From Aurantimonas aggregata (lineage in GTDB: Bacteria; Pseudomonadota; Alphaproteobacteria; Rhizobiales; Rhizobiaceae): a DNA stretch of 64,000 nucleotides. The translations under genes were made by a program, and so were the position numbers. Location: assembly GCF_010500835.1 (NCBI RefSeq), contig NZ_JAAAMJ010000001.1, positions 434,001 through 498,000 of the forward strand. Direction: 5' to 3'. The notes under the pieces were generated by a model that did not search any database, had not been told where the DNA came from, and saw only the letters and a program-made list of their open reading frames with translations. Numbering within the stretch: the first letter of the stretch is position 1; every line of letters starts with the position of its first letter. Shown one piece after another: positions 26,480 through 35,753 of this stretch.

Positions 26480-27982
26480 ATGGGCGGATCACGTTTCATC
26501 CCGATCGTTATCGCAGGTCTCGTCGGTCTCTTGATCGGCTGGTGGGCCGGTCCCGATATCGACGACGTCAACGAAAGAACGTCGCAGCGGATCGCGGAAC
26601 TGGAGGCGCCGATTGCCCAGATCCAGACCCATGTCACCGAGCTGAGCCAGCGCGTGCCGGCGGATGTGGCCACGGCAGGCACCGGCGTTGCCGATGCCGT
26701 CAACGCCTTGCAGGCCCGCGTCGACCAGCTGGGGGCCGACGTGGTGGCCCGCACTGACGCGCTGTCGCAGAGCCTGCAGCAGCAGGCCGGCCAGACGGGC
26801 GGCAACGTCGCCGAGGCGGTGAATGCGCTCCAGGCGCGCGTCGACCAGCTCGCCGCCGATCTTGCCGCCCGCACCGACGCCATCTCCCAGGCCGTCCAGG
26901 GTCAGGCATCCGCCCCCGCGGCAGGCGCCGGCGATCCCGCCGCGCTGGCAGCGGAGATCGGCAATACCGGCGCGATCCTGCTTCCCGGCCAGTCGGCGAT
27001 CTATGGCGGCAGCCCCGTCGTCCTGTCGGCGATCTCGGCCGAAGCCGGCACCGCGACGCTGGCCGTTGCCGGCGGCGAGCCGCAGGATGTGGCAGCGGGC
27101 GAGTCGGTTGACGTCGGCGAGGGTTGCTCGGTGACGCTGGCGGGTGTCGCCGCTGGCGCCGCCTATCTGTCGGCGGAAGGCTGCGGCACGGCCGCGCCGG
27201 CCGAAGCGGCCACTCCGGCTGCCGCAGCGCCAGCAGCGGAAGCACCGGCGGCGGAAGCGCCCGCCACAGCCGCAGCACCTGCTGCCGACGCCCCTGCCGC
27301 CGAGGCTCCGGCGCCCGCCGCAGAAGCCCCTGCTGCCGAGCCAGCCGACACCGGCGCCACCCCTATCGGCGGCACCGCGATTTTCGGCGAAACCCGCATC
27401 TTCGTCTCGGGACTCACCGAGAACGAAGCGACGCTTTTTCCGGTAGGCGGCTCGCGTGAGCGGGTCGCGGTCGGCGGTACTCTCGACGCCGGCGACGGCT
27501 GCACCGTGACCGTCGACAGCATCGCGAACGGCGCCGTCACGCTGAGCTCGGAAGGCTGTGGTGCCGACGCCGCTGCCGCCCCCGCGGCGGAAGAGGCCGC
27601 TCCGGCAGAAGCTGCGGCGCCGGCAACCGCACCGGCCGCAGCTCCTCCGGCAGCGGCGCCGGCGGAAGCGCCGGCTCCTGCGGCTCCGGCACCCGCTGCG
27701 CCCGCCGCCGCCCCGGCTCCTGCTCCCGCAGCGCCGGCTGCCGCCGCTGTGCCCCCCGCTGCCGGCGAGCCGACCGGCATCAGCACCGGTCAGACCGCCA
27801 GCTTCGGCGAGCACCGGGTGTTCCTTTCGGGCGTTACCGACACCGAGGCGACGATCTACGTCGTCGGCTCGGGCCGCCAGCAGCTTGCCGCCGGCGCCTC
27901 CGCCGATGTCGGCGACGGCTGCACCATCACCCTCGACCGTATCGAGGCGGGCACGGCCTATCTTTCCGCCGCGGGCTGCTGA
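26480..27982 (+). CDS. membrane-anchored protein with three Cys-pair repeats
   Basis: 500 residues, not recognised. Residues 6-24 form one membrane segment with a short cytoplasmic start, then a helical region (30-140) containing a duplicated stretch with NALQARVDQL at 75-84 and 115-124. Three copies of a roughly 65-residue beta-rich unit follow (about 165-235, 295-360, 434-500), each with the pattern GQ-x-FGE, V-x-LSG, VGDGCT-T and LSAEGC. The paired cysteines are exactly 19 apart in all three (216/235, 341/360, 481/500). Ala/Pro-rich linkers join the units. It probably lies in the periplasm with disulfide-closed modules. ATG 26480 has AAGGAGGA five bases upstream. Confidence 0.75.
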   Translation: MGGSRFIPIVIAGLVGLLIGWWAGPDIDDVNERTSQRIAELEAPIAQIQTHVTELSQRVPADVATAGTGVADAVNALQARVDQLGADVVARTDALSQSLQQQAGQTGGNVAEAVNALQARVDQLAADLAARTDAISQAVQGQASAPAAGAGDPAALAAEIGNTGAILLPGQSAIYGGSPVVLSAISAEAGTATLAVAGGEPQDVAAGESVDVGEGCSVTLAGVAAGAAYLSAEGCGTAAPAEAATPAAAAPAAEAPAAEAPATAAAPAADAPAAEAPAPAAEAPAAEPADTGATPIGGTAIFGETRIFVSGLTENEATLFPVGGSRERVAVGGTLDAGDGCTVTVDSIANGAVTLSSEGCGADAAAAPAAEEAAPAEAAAPATAPAAAPPAAAPAEAPAPAAPAPAAPAAAPAPAPAAPAAAAVPPAAGEPTGISTGQTASFGEHRVFLSGVTDTEATIYVVGSGRQQLAAGASADVGDGCTITLDRIEAGTAYLSAAGC

Positions 27983-28034
27983 GGGCGGCGGGTACAGCCT
28001 GCGGCTACGGCCAGCCGGACAGAAAGAGATCGAC

Positions 28035-28067
28035 AAAAGCGGCGGCGCCCCGGGCGCCGCCGCTTTT
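28035..28067. terminator. bidirectional intrinsic terminator
   Basis: A perfect 15-bp stem (28035-28049 with 28053-28067) with a three-base loop, beginning AAAA and ending TTTT, so it can work in both directions. It separates the convergent genes 26480-27982 and 28067-29194. Confidence 0.85.
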
Positions 28068-29194
28068 CATTTGACGATGGTGAGTGTCTCGGCGGCCCGG
28101 GTGATCGCCGTGTAGAGCCAACGCTCGCGCGTCTCCTTGAAGGCCCAGCTCTCGTCGAACAGCATCACGTCGTTCCACTGCGAGCCCTGCGCCTTGTGGA
28201 CGGTCAGCGCGTAGCCATAGTCGAAATCGTCGAAGCGCTTCTTGGTCGACCATGGCACTTCGGCGTCCGGCTCCTCGAAGGCCGCTTTCAGCAGACGGAT
28301 CTTCGCCGCGCCCTGGTCGATGTCGTCGTCGTCGGGTTTGACGATCAGGTTGATGCCCGGCTTCGTCGTCTCGCGCGAGGCGGTCAGGACCTGCCAGAGC
28401 GAGCCGTTGAGCAGGCCCTTGGGCGGGTCGTTGCGCAGGCACACTAGCTTGTCCCCCGCCATCGGAAGCGCGCCCTCGAAGCCCTTCAGCTCGCGCAGCC
28501 GCGTGTTGTAGCGCCGGCGCGTGCGATTGGTGCCGACCAGCACCTGGTCGGCGGCCAGCACCTTCTCCGTCTCGACGTCGCGCTTGGAGATGATCTTGGC
28601 GGTGCCCCAGTCGCCGTACATCAGTTCCTTGCCCTCGCGGACATGCAGCGCCAGCTCGATGATCGGATTGTCGCGCGCCTGGCGGTGGATCTCGCTGAGC
28701 AGGAAGTCCGGCTCCGCCTCGGTGAAGAAGCCGCCGCCCGAGACCGGCGGCAACTGGCCGGGATCGCCGAGCACCAGGATCGGCGTGCCGAAGGACATGA
28801 GGTCGCGGCCGAGCGCCTCGTCGACCATCGAGCATTCGTCGACGATGACGAGCTTTGCCTTGGCGACGGGGCTCTGCCGGTTGAGCGAAAAGGTCGGCGA
28901 GACGCGCGAAATGCCGCTCGCCTCGTCCGACACGGTCTCCTCGCCGCGTGGCCGGTAGATCAGCGAATGCAGCGTCCGGGCGCTGCGGGCGCCCTTCGAG
29001 CGCAGCACCTGCGCCGCCTTGCCGGTGAAGGCGGCGAACTGCACGGCGCCGTCGATGCCTTCGGCGAAATGCTTCGCCAGCGTCGTCTTGCCGGTGCCGG
29101 CATAGCCGAACAGGCGGAAGATCGGGGTCTCGCCGGCTTCGAGCCAGCGCGCCACCGCGACCAGCGCGTCGTCCTGCTGGGGTGAAAGCTTCAA
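28067..29194 (-). CDS. RecD2/Dda-like ATP-dependent DNA helicase
   Basis: 375 residues, a compact superfamily 1B helicase. Walker A GYAGTGKTT near residues 30-38, Walker B VIVDECSMVD near 116-125, motif III GDPGQLPPVSGGG, and the C-terminal UvrD_C_2 motifs ALTVHKAQGSQWN and WLYTAITRA. It lacks the long N-terminal domain of RecD2, so it is closer in size to phage Dda. Such enzymes unwind DNA 5' to 3' in repair or replication restart. The gene ends at the bidirectional terminator. Confidence 0.88.
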   Translation of the reverse strand: MKLSPQQDDALVAVARWLEAGETPIFRLFGYAGTGKTTLAKHFAEGIDGAVQFAAFTGKAAQVLRSKGARSARTLHSLIYRPRGEETVSDEASGISRVSPTFSLNRQSPVAKAKLVIVDECSMVDEALGRDLMSFGTPILVLGDPGQLPPVSGGGFFTEAEPDFLLSEIHRQARDNPIIELALHVREGKELMYGDWGTAKIISKRDVETEKVLAADQVLVGTNRTRRRYNTRLRELKGFEGALPMAGDKLVCLRNDPPKGLLNGSLWQVLTASRETTKPGINLIVKPDDDDIDQGAAKIRLLKAAFEEPDAEVPWSTKKRFDDFDYGYALTVHKAQGSQWNDVMLFDESWAFKETRERWLYTAITRAAETLTIVK

Positions 29195-29314
29195 GCTGAT
29201 CTCCGTCGCGGATTCGGGCCCAAACGCGCGAATCCTTTGATGCGATGTCTATACGGGCGGGAAGCGCTTTTCACCCCGGCGCGGGGAAACGCATCAGCTC
29301 ATCGCCACGAGACA

Positions 29315-31309
29315 TCACCGACCGTTGCCAGCCGCCTCGCCCCCGGCCGTCGCATGGGGCTGGACCGGCATCCGCGGCGCGCCTGCCATCGCCTCGGCGA
29401 CCGCCGCCTCGAGTTCGCGCATGCCGAAGGGCTTGGCCAGCTTCTGCAGCGACCGGTCGCCCCCGGGGGGCAGTTCCGCATAGCCGGTGGCGAGCACGAT
29501 GGGGATGCCCGGCCATTCGGCGCGGATCGCCTCGGCCAACTGGCTGCCGGTCATGTGGGGCATGGCATGGTCGGTGATCACCAGGTCGACGCGCTGGCCG
29601 GCGCGCAGAAGCGCCAGCGCCTCGTTGCCGGAAAAGGCTTCCAGCGCCGTGTGCCCGAGATCCTCCAGCATCGCCGCGGTGTTCATCAGGACAAGGCCGT
29701 CGTCATCGACGGCGAGGATGACCATAGGACCCATCGCAGCGGGAGGCCTCGTCACCTCGGGCTCGGGCGCCACCACGGGCGGTACGTCCAGCGACTGCGG
29801 CAACCACAATTCGACCGTCGAGCCGATTCCCTTGCGGCTCTTGATCACCAGCCGGCCGCCCGACTGCCGAACGAGCCCGTGCACCATGGAGAGGCCGAGT
29901 CCGGTCCCCTTGCCGATGCCCTTGGTGGTGAAGAACGGCTCGGCGGCACGCGCCAGCGTCGCCTCGTCCATGCCCTCGCCGGTATCGATGACGGCAAGCC
30001 GGACATAGCGCCCCGGCGGAAGATCGGTCACCGCGTCGGTGACGATCTCCTCGCCGGCCTCGACGACGATCTCGCCGCTGGCGTCCATGGCGTCCCGGGC
30101 ATTGACGAACAGGTTGAGAAGCGCCGTCTCGAGCTGGACGGGATCGGCCTGGACCGGCGCCAGCCGTTCCGGAAAGCGCGCGGTGATCGTCACCTGCGGG
30201 CCGAGCGAGCGTTGCAGGAAGGCACTCATGCCCTCGACCAGCTCGCGCAAATCGACCGGCCGAGGCTCGAGGTCCTGCCGGCGTGCGAAGGCGAGCATGC
30301 GCTGCGTCAGCGAGGCGCCGCGCTCGACGCCCTTCAGCGCATTGTCGATCAGCCCCAGCACCGCCGGGTCGTCCGCCACCCGCTTGCGCGCCAGTTCCAG
30401 ACTGCCGAGCACCGCCGTCAGGAGGTTGTTGAAATCGTGGGCGATACCGCCGGTCAGCTGGCCGATCGCCTCCATCTTCTGCGACTGGACGAGCGCCTCG
30501 TTGGCCTCGTCCAGCGCCCGCTGCGCCTCGGCCCGCTCGGTGACGTCGCGGGTGATCTTGGCAAAGCCGATGACCACGCCCGCATCGCTGGTGATCCTCT
30601 CGATCACCACGTGGGCACAAAAACGGGTACCGTCCTTGCGGACGCGCCAGCCCTCAGTCTCGAAACGACCCTCCACGAGCGCTGTCGTCAGGCCCCGCTG
30701 CGGCTCGCCGCGTTGCCGATCCTCCGGGGTGTAGAAACGGGAGAAATGCTGCCCCACGATCTCGTCGGGCCGGTAGCCCTTGATCCGCTGCGCCCCGGAA
30801 TTCCAGTTGGTGACGCGACCCTCCGGGTCGAGCATGAAGATGGCGTAGTCGGTGACGCCGTTGACCAGCAGGCGGAACTGCTCCTCGCTCTGCCGCAGGG
30901 CTTCCTCGGCGGCCCTGCGCTCGGAGAGGTCGCGGGTGATCTTCGCATAGCCGACCAGTTCGCCGGTCGACAGACGGATCGGATCGATCACCGCATTCGC
31001 CCAGAAGCGGGTGCCGTCCTTGCGGACCCGCCAGCCTTCGGTCTCGAAGCGCCCTTCCGCGGCGGCGGTCGCAAGCGCCTTTTGCGGCAGGCCGGCATCC
31101 CGGTCCGGCTCGGTGAAGAAACGCGAGAAATGCTCACCGAGGATTTCCGGTTCGGTATAGCCCTTGAAACGCTGGGCGCCGGCGTTCCAGCTGACGATGA
31201 CGCCATCCGGATCGAGCATGTAGATCGCGTAATCGGTGATCGCGTCGACCAGCAGGCGGTAGCGTCGCTCTTCGCTCGGCGACGCCGCGAACCGCTCGGT
31301 TCGTTCCAT
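29315..31309 (-). CDS. hybrid sensor histidine kinase with two PAS domains
   Basis: About 664 residues. Order: PAS 1 (residues 15-130), PAS 2 (145-265), HisKA with GGIAHDFNNLL (phospho-His near 305), HATPase_c with FVNARDAMD, DTGEGMDE and GTGLGLSMVHG, then a receiver (VDDDGLVLMN, VITDHAMPHMTG, KPFGM). The two PAS units are close copies of each other (both have GRFETEGWRVRKDGTRF). No membrane segment, so the signal is cytoplasmic. ATG 31309 has GAGGA four bases upstream; adjacent ATG 31312 is also possible. An 8-base tandem repeat lies just upstream. No cognate output gene is adjacent. Confidence 0.9.
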   Translation of the reverse strand: MERTERFAASPSEERRYRLLVDAITDYAIYMLDPDGVIVSWNAGAQRFKGYTEPEILGEHFSRFFTEPDRDAGLPQKALATAAAEGRFETEGWRVRKDGTRFWANAVIDPIRLSTGELVGYAKITRDLSERRAAEEALRQSEEQFRLLVNGVTDYAIFMLDPEGRVTNWNSGAQRIKGYRPDEIVGQHFSRFYTPEDRQRGEPQRGLTTALVEGRFETEGWRVRKDGTRFCAHVVIERITSDAGVVIGFAKITRDVTERAEAQRALDEANEALVQSQKMEAIGQLTGGIAHDFNNLLTAVLGSLELARKRVADDPAVLGLIDNALKGVERGASLTQRMLAFARRQDLEPRPVDLRELVEGMSAFLQRSLGPQVTITARFPERLAPVQADPVQLETALLNLFVNARDAMDASGEIVVEAGEEIVTDAVTDLPPGRYVRLAVIDTGEGMDEATLARAAEPFFTTKGIGKGTGLGLSMVHGLVRQSGGRLVIKSRKGIGSTVELWLPQSLDVPPVVAPEPEVTRPPAAMGPMVILAVDDDGLVLMNTAAMLEDLGHTALEAFSGNEALALLRAGQRVDLVITDHAMPHMTGSQLAEAIRAEWPGIPIVLATGYAELPPGGDRSLQKLAKPFGMRELEAAVAEAMAGAPRMPVQPHATAGGEAAGNGR

Positions 31310-31379
31310 CATGTTCCTCACGAGACTGTTATCGCGCGGGGAGATAGTCCCGCCCGGCCGCGAACCAAGCCATCCGACC

Positions 31380-31411
31380 ATATGACTATATGACTATATG
31401 ACTATATGACT
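31380..31411. repeat. (ATATGACT)4 microsatellite
   Basis: Four perfect head-to-tail copies of an 8-base unit. It lies between the kinase gene and the LysE gene, covering the LysE stop codon and the promoter/leader region of the kinase. Tandem units of this size can change copy number by slippage. Confidence 0.95.
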
Positions 31412-32003
31412 AAAGAAGTAACGGCACGAGGCTGAACGCCAGCAGAACACCCATAGCAATATTGAACCATTTGAGCCGAACGGGATCGGCCAGAAACTGC
31501 CGCAGCATCACGCCGAACGCCGCCCATATCGACACGCTCGGCCAGTTCACCAGGCCGAAGACCAGCGTGACGAGAAGAACGGTCGCGAACGGCCGCGCCG
31601 GGTCGGTGTAGACAGCCATGCCGGTGACCGCGAGCACCCAGGCCTTCGGGTTGACCCACTGGAACGCCGCGGCCTCGAGAAAGGTCATCGGCGCCTCCCG
31701 ACCACCTTGTTCCTTGACGGTCCGCGTCGTCGCGATGCGCCAAGCGAGATAGAGCAGATAGGCCCCGCCGACGATCTTCAGCGCCAGATGCAGCGGCGGA
31801 TAGGCCGTCAGCAAGGTCCCCAGCCCGAAGCCGACGGCCAGCAGCAGCAGGCAGAAGCCGAAGGCGATCCCGCACATATGCGGGATCGTCCGGATGAAGC
31901 CGAAATTCACCCCCGAGGCGAGCAGCATGAAATTGTTCGGCCCCGGCGTCACCGACGAGACGAAGGCGAAGGCTGCAAGGGCAAGGAGGACGTCGGTGCT
32001 CAT
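31410..32003 (-). CDS. LysE family translocator
   Basis: 197 residues with about six membrane segments and the LysE/RhtB start pattern (VSSVTPGPNNFMLLASG), followed by GAYLLYLAWR and QWVNPKAWV, all typical. It exports amino acids or derivatives across the inner membrane. It lies immediately downstream of ilvN on the same strand (50-base gap), which suggests export of excess branched-chain amino acids or a related metabolite, though this is inference. The stop codon lies in the ATATGACT repeat. Confidence 0.9.
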   Translation of the reverse strand: MSTDVLLALAAFAFVSSVTPGPNNFMLLASGVNFGFIRTIPHMCGIAFGFCLLLLAVGFGLGTLLTAYPPLHLALKIVGGAYLLYLAWRIATTRTVKEQGGREAPMTFLEAAAFQWVNPKAWVLAVTGMAVYTDPARPFATVLLVTLVFGLVNWPSVSIWAAFGVMLRQFLADPVRLKWFNIAMGVLLAFSLVPLLL

Positions 32004-32053
32004 GGTCGGATCGATCGGTCAGCAGCGCTGACGGTGAGGAAACGGCTTGGGAA

Positions 32054-32626
32054 CTACATCCCGTCCTTGCCACGCGACAGCGCCGCGACGCCGGTGCGGC
32101 AGACCTCGACGAGGCCGAGCGGCGCCATGATGGCCACGAACTTGTCGAGCTTGGATGGCCGCCCGGTCAGCTCGAACACGAAGTGCTCGATCGAGGAATC
32201 GACCACCTTGGCCCGGAACACGTCGGCGAGCCGCAGCGCCTCGACGCGCTTCTCCCCCTGCCCGGCTACCTTGACGATGGCGAGCTCCCGCTCGACCGGA
32301 CCGCTTTCCCCGTCCTCGCCGGCAGCGCGGGTGAGGTCGACCACCCGGTGCACCGGCACGATGCGGTCGAGCTGGCTCTTCAGCTGCTCGATCACGTGCG
32401 GCGCGCCCTTGGTCACCACGGTGATCCGCGAAAGATGCTTCTCGTGCTCCGTCTCCGAAACCGTCAGGCTTTCGATATTGTAGCCCCGCCCCGAGAACAG
32501 GCCGATGACCCGTGCGAGGACGCCCGGCTCGTTATCGACGATGATCGCCAGGATGCGCGACTCGATGGCCTCCTTTTCCGGCGTGATGAAATAGGCTGAG
32601 GCGGGCGGCGGGACGGGGCTGTTCAT
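32054..32626 (-). CDS. ilvN: acetolactate synthase small (regulatory) subunit
   Basis: 190 residues from ATG 32626. The N-terminal ACT domain reads SRILAIIVDNEPGVLARVIGLFSGRGYNIESL (core NEPGVLARVIGLFSGRG) and the C-terminal ALS_ss_C domain ends with VEVCRTGVAALSRG. It binds valine and feeds back on the large subunit IlvB. In most relatives ilvN follows ilvB directly; here a 984-base gene on the other strand lies between, so ilvN probably needs its own promoter in 32627-32787. LysE follows downstream. Confidence 0.95.
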   Translation of the reverse strand: MNSPVPPPASAYFITPEKEAIESRILAIIVDNEPGVLARVIGLFSGRGYNIESLTVSETEHEKHLSRITVVTKGAPHVIEQLKSQLDRIVPVHRVVDLTRAAGEDGESGPVERELAIVKVAGQGEKRVEALRLADVFRAKVVDSSIEHFVFELTGRPSKLDKFVAIMAPLGLVEVCRTGVAALSRGKDGM

Positions 32627-32787
32627 GGTCGGACTCGGCACTTTCGCGGTTGCGCGGCACGACGGCCGTGCGCGGTGGAGAGGAAGGCGACCGCGTCCAT
32701 GGGCTGGACGTCGGTCACCGTGATGGCATGTTCCCGTGGCAGTGTCGGGCACCAGCCGCCCGCCAGGGCAAGACGGGAGACTTCACC

Positions 32788-33771
32788 ATGCGACAGGTCA
32801 CAATCATGGGCGCGGCTGCGGCGCTCGCCGCGATGTCCCTCGATGCGGCGGCACAGGCGCCGGCTGGACAATGCATCCCAGCGTTGACCGACGCCGGCTT
32901 CGCGCTGACGCTCAGTGTCGATGGGCAGGACGGGACCTACCGCCTGACGTGCCGCGACGGATCGCTGGTCGCCGTCGCGATCGAGCCGGAAGACGCCGGC
33001 GACGCGCCGTCTGCGGAGGCGGTGATCGCCGAGAGCGTGGCGGGAGCCGCCGCCGCGCTGGACGGCGCCGAAACGCTCGCAGATACGCCCGCCGACCTCA
33101 CCGGGTCGCCTGAAACCCGGAATGCCGCCAGCGACACCGGCGCCCGCGAGACCGGCATCAATGCCGCCGGGGTTGCCGGCCAGACCCCGGATGTCTCCGT
33201 GAGCGAGGCCATCGGGGAACCTGTCGGGACGAGCCGTCCAGCCATGGCCGGCAATGACGAAGCTGCCGAGCGGAAACCGGCCATCGCCGAGGCCGACGCG
33301 GCGGCGACCGGTGCACCCCAAGCTGACGGCGAGCCCAAGCACGAAGAGCGGCTCGCGGATGGCGCCAGCGATCGCGCCGACGACGACATGGTCGCCGTGC
33401 CGTTGGTGGTGATCGGCAACGCCGAGCTTGCGCTCCCCGGCGCGCAATTCACCAGCGTCGCCATCGAGGGCGACGGCGAACGCTTCGATCTGCGTGGGAC
33501 GCTGCGCGGCGAGACTGTCTCGGTCGCCGTGGCGCCGGACGGCACCATCCTGCAGATCGACCGGGCGATCAGTTCCGATACCGTACCCGACGGTGTCGCG
33601 CGGATCGCCGAGGCGCTGCTGCCCGAGGCCGAAATCGAGGCGGTCACGCTGTCGAGCCGACAGAACTACACGAGCTTCTTCGTCTACGAAGGGCGCGACG
33701 TCCGCGGCACGCCGTTCACGCTGGAGATCCGCTCCGACGGGCGCAACGTCGAGTTCAAGCGCCCGACCTGA
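32788..33771 (+). CDS. exported protein of unknown function between ilvB and ilvN
   Basis: 327 residues from ATG 32788, GGGAGA about 7 bases upstream. Residues 1-23 are a signal peptide ending DAAAQAP. A short N-terminal domain with two Cys (GQCIPAL, YRLTCRDG) is followed by a long Ala/Glu/Asp-rich linker and a C-terminal domain (about 200-327) with LPGAQFTSVAIEGDGE and EIEAVTLSSRQNYTSFFVYEG, which resembles PepSY-like folds. It is antisense to the ilv genes on both sides. Its codon use looks native, so the insertion is not recent foreign DNA. No function can be assigned. Confidence 0.75.
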   Translation: MRQVTIMGAAAALAAMSLDAAAQAPAGQCIPALTDAGFALTLSVDGQDGTYRLTCRDGSLVAVAIEPEDAGDAPSAEAVIAESVAGAAAALDGAETLADTPADLTGSPETRNAASDTGARETGINAAGVAGQTPDVSVSEAIGEPVGTSRPAMAGNDEAAERKPAIAEADAAATGAPQADGEPKHEERLADGASDRADDDMVAVPLVVIGNAELALPGAQFTSVAIEGDGERFDLRGTLRGETVSVAVAPDGTILQIDRAISSDTVPDGVARIAEALLPEAEIEAVTLSSRQNYTSFFVYEGRDVRGTPFTLEIRSDGRNVEFKRPT

Positions 33772-33799
33772 GCGGGCGCGCGCCGCCCGGCACGCCCTG

Positions 33800-33820
33800 C
33801 CCCGGCCCGAGAGGCCGGGG
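33800..33820. terminator. hairpin between convergent unknown gene and ilvB
   Basis: CCCCGGCC-CGAGA-GGCCGGGG, an 8-bp stem and five-base loop located between the 3' ends of the exported-protein gene and ilvB. No T-run is present, so efficiency is uncertain, but the position suits stopping transcription from either side. Confidence 0.5.
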
Positions 33821-33862
33821 TGAAGGGTCGCCGCGAAGGTCGGGTTGGCCGCCATCGTCGCC

Positions 33863-35647
33863 TCAGACCAGCGCCCGGCCCTTGGCGTCGATGGCGCGGC
33901 CGACCACCTCGTCCGTCGCCTCGTCGGGCAGCAGGATCTCGTTATGCGCCTTGCCCGATGGGATCATCGGGAAGCAGTTGGCGAGATTGGCAACGCGACA
34001 GTCGAACAGCACCGGCTTGTCGACCGCCAGCATCTCCTCGATCGCGCCGTCCAGGTCGCCCGGCTTCTCGCAGCGGATGCCGTGGCCGCCATAGGCTTCC
34101 GCCAGCTTGACGAAGTCCGGCAGCGCCTCGGTGTAGGAGTGCGACAGGCGGTTGCCGTGCAGGAGCTGCTGCCACTGCCGTACCATGCCCATATACTGGT
34201 TGTTCAGGATGAAGATCTTGACGTTGGCACCGTGCTGAACCGCCGTCGACATCTCCTGCATGTTCATCAGCACCGATGCGTCGCCCGCGATGCAGACCGA
34301 CAGTGCATCGGGATGGGCGATCTGCGCCCCGATCGAGGCCGGCAGGCCATAGCCCATCGTGCCGAGCCCACCCGAGGTCAGCCAGCGGTTCGGCGCCTCG
34401 AAGCCGTAGAACTGCGCCGCCCACATCTGGTGCTGGCCGACTTCCGTCGAGACATAGGTCTCTCGGTCCTTGGTCGCCTCGTAGAGCCGCTGCACCGCAT
34501 ATTGCGGCATGATGACGTCGTCGTTCGGCCGGTAGGCGAGGCAGTTGCGATCGCGCCAACCGTCGATGTCCTGCCACCAGGCGTCGAGCGACGGCGCGTC
34601 GACCGAAGCCCCCTGCCCCTTCCAGCAGGCGATCAGGTCGCGCAGGACATGAGCGACATCACCGATGACCGGCACCTCGACGCGCACGACCTTGTTGATC
34701 GAGGACGGGTCGATATCGACGTGGATCTTCCGCGAGTTCGGCGAGAAGGCGTCGAGCCGGCCGGTGATCCGGTCGTCGAAGCGCGCGCCGATGCACAGCA
34801 TGACGTCGCAGCCGTGCATGGCGAGGTTTGCCTCGTAGGTGCCGTGCATGCCGAGCATGCCCAGCCAGTTCTTGCCAGAAGCCGGATAGGCGCCCAGCCC
34901 CATCAACGTCGACGTGATCGGAAAGCCGGTGAGGTCGACGAACTCGCGCAAAAGCTGCGAGGCCTCGGGCCCGGAATTGATCACCCCGCCGCCGGAATAG
35001 ATGATCGGCCGGCGCGCACCTGCCAAGAGCGCCACCGCCGCCTCGATGCGCTCGCGATCGGGATCGAGCCGGGGCCGGTAGCTCTCGTGCTTGGGCTGCG
35101 CCGGCGGCGGCGTGTAGATGCCGGTGGCGAACTGCACGTCCTTCGGGATATCGACGACGACCGGGCCCGGCCGGCCGGTGGTCGCGACGTGGAACGCCTC
35201 GTGCAGGATCCGCGCCAGGTCGTTGACGTCCTTCACCAGCCAGTTGTGCTTGGTGCAGGGCCGCGTGATCCCGACCGTGTCGCATTCCTGGAAGGCGTCC
35301 GAGCCGATGAGCGTCGTCGGCACCTGGCCGGTGATGCAGACGAGCGGGATCGAGTCCATCAGCGCGTCCTGCAGCGCGGTCACCGCGTTGGTGGCGCCCG
35401 GGCCCGACGTCACCAGCATGACGCCCGACTTGCCGGTCGAGCGGGCATAGCCCTCGGCGGCGTGTCCGGCGCCCTGCTCGTGGCGGACCAGGATGTGGCG
35501 GACGTCCTCCTGCTGGAAGATCTCGTCATAGATCGGCAGCACCGCCCCACCCGGGTAGCCGAAGAGGTCGGTGACGCCGTTTTCCTTCAGCGCCCGGACC
35601 ACCATCTCGGCGCCGGTCATCTCGAATGTCTCGCCAGTCGCGTTCAT
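33863..35647 (-). CDS. ilvB: acetolactate synthase large (catalytic) subunit
   Basis: 594 residues from ATG 35647. Thiamine diphosphate enzyme: N-terminal [13 protein letters not shown] with the catalytic Glu in the [15 protein letters not shown] loop, central FAD-binding region, and the TPP motif [15 protein letters not shown]...NN with NNQYMG. It joins two pyruvates, or pyruvate and 2-oxobutyrate, at the start of valine and isoleucine synthesis. A 190-base leader with an Ile/Val/Thr-rich peptide and an intrinsic terminator precedes it, so expression is controlled by attenuation. Its partner ilvN is separated by an opposite-strand gene. Confidence 0.97.
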   Translation of the reverse strand: MNATGETFEMTGAEMVVRALKENGVTDLFGYPGGAVLPIYDEIFQQEDVRHILVRHEQGAGHAAEGYARSTGKSGVMLVTSGPGATNAVTALQDALMDSIPLVCITGQVPTTLIGSDAFQECDTVGITRPCTKHNWLVKDVNDLARILHEAFHVATTGRPGPVVVDIPKDVQFATGIYTPPPAQPKHESYRPRLDPDRERIEAAVALLAGARRPIIYSGGGVINSGPEASQLLREFVDLTGFPITSTLMGLGAYPASGKNWLGMLGMHGTYEANLAMHGCDVMLCIGARFDDRITGRLDAFSPNSRKIHVDIDPSSINKVVRVEVPVIGDVAHVLRDLIACWKGQGASVDAPSLDAWWQDIDGWRDRNCLAYRPNDDVIMPQYAVQRLYEATKDRETYVSTEVGQHQMWAAQFYGFEAPNRWLTSGGLGTMGYGLPASIGAQIAHPDALSVCIAGDASVLMNMQEMSTAVQHGANVKIFILNNQYMGMVRQWQQLLHGNRLSHSYTEALPDFVKLAEAYGGHGIRCEKPGDLDGAIEEMLAVDKPVLFDCRVANLANCFPMIPSGKAHNEILLPDEATDEVVGRAIDAKGRALV

Positions 35648-35724
35648 CGTCGTGCTCTTCCGTCTCTTGTTCCGGACCGCTTGTCGTGCCCGTTCCGGCT
35701 CGTCGCGCCGGATTTCGGGCAATA

Positions 35725-35749
35725 AAAAAGGGCCCTTCGGGGGCCCTTG
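35725..35749 (-). terminator. attenuator terminator of ilvB
   Basis: On the minus strand AAGGGCCC-CCGAA-GGGCCCTT followed by a T-run: an 8-bp stem (35742-35749 with 35729-35736) and six T residues at 35730-35725. It lies between the leader peptide and ilvB, 78 bases before the ilvB start, the classic position of an attenuator. Confidence 0.88.
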
Positions 35750-35753
35750 TTCG

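Noticed and set aside
26489-28036. 515-residue minus-strand frame opposite the three-repeat protein
   Set aside because: Gly/Arg/Cys-rich shadow of Ala/Pro codons; the + strand has a strong ribosome site and ordered repeats.
29237-31393. 718-residue + strand open frame opposite the hybrid kinase
   Set aside because: It mirrors the kinase codons, is rich in His/Arg/Gly/Asp and has no domain; a typical GC-rich antisense shadow.
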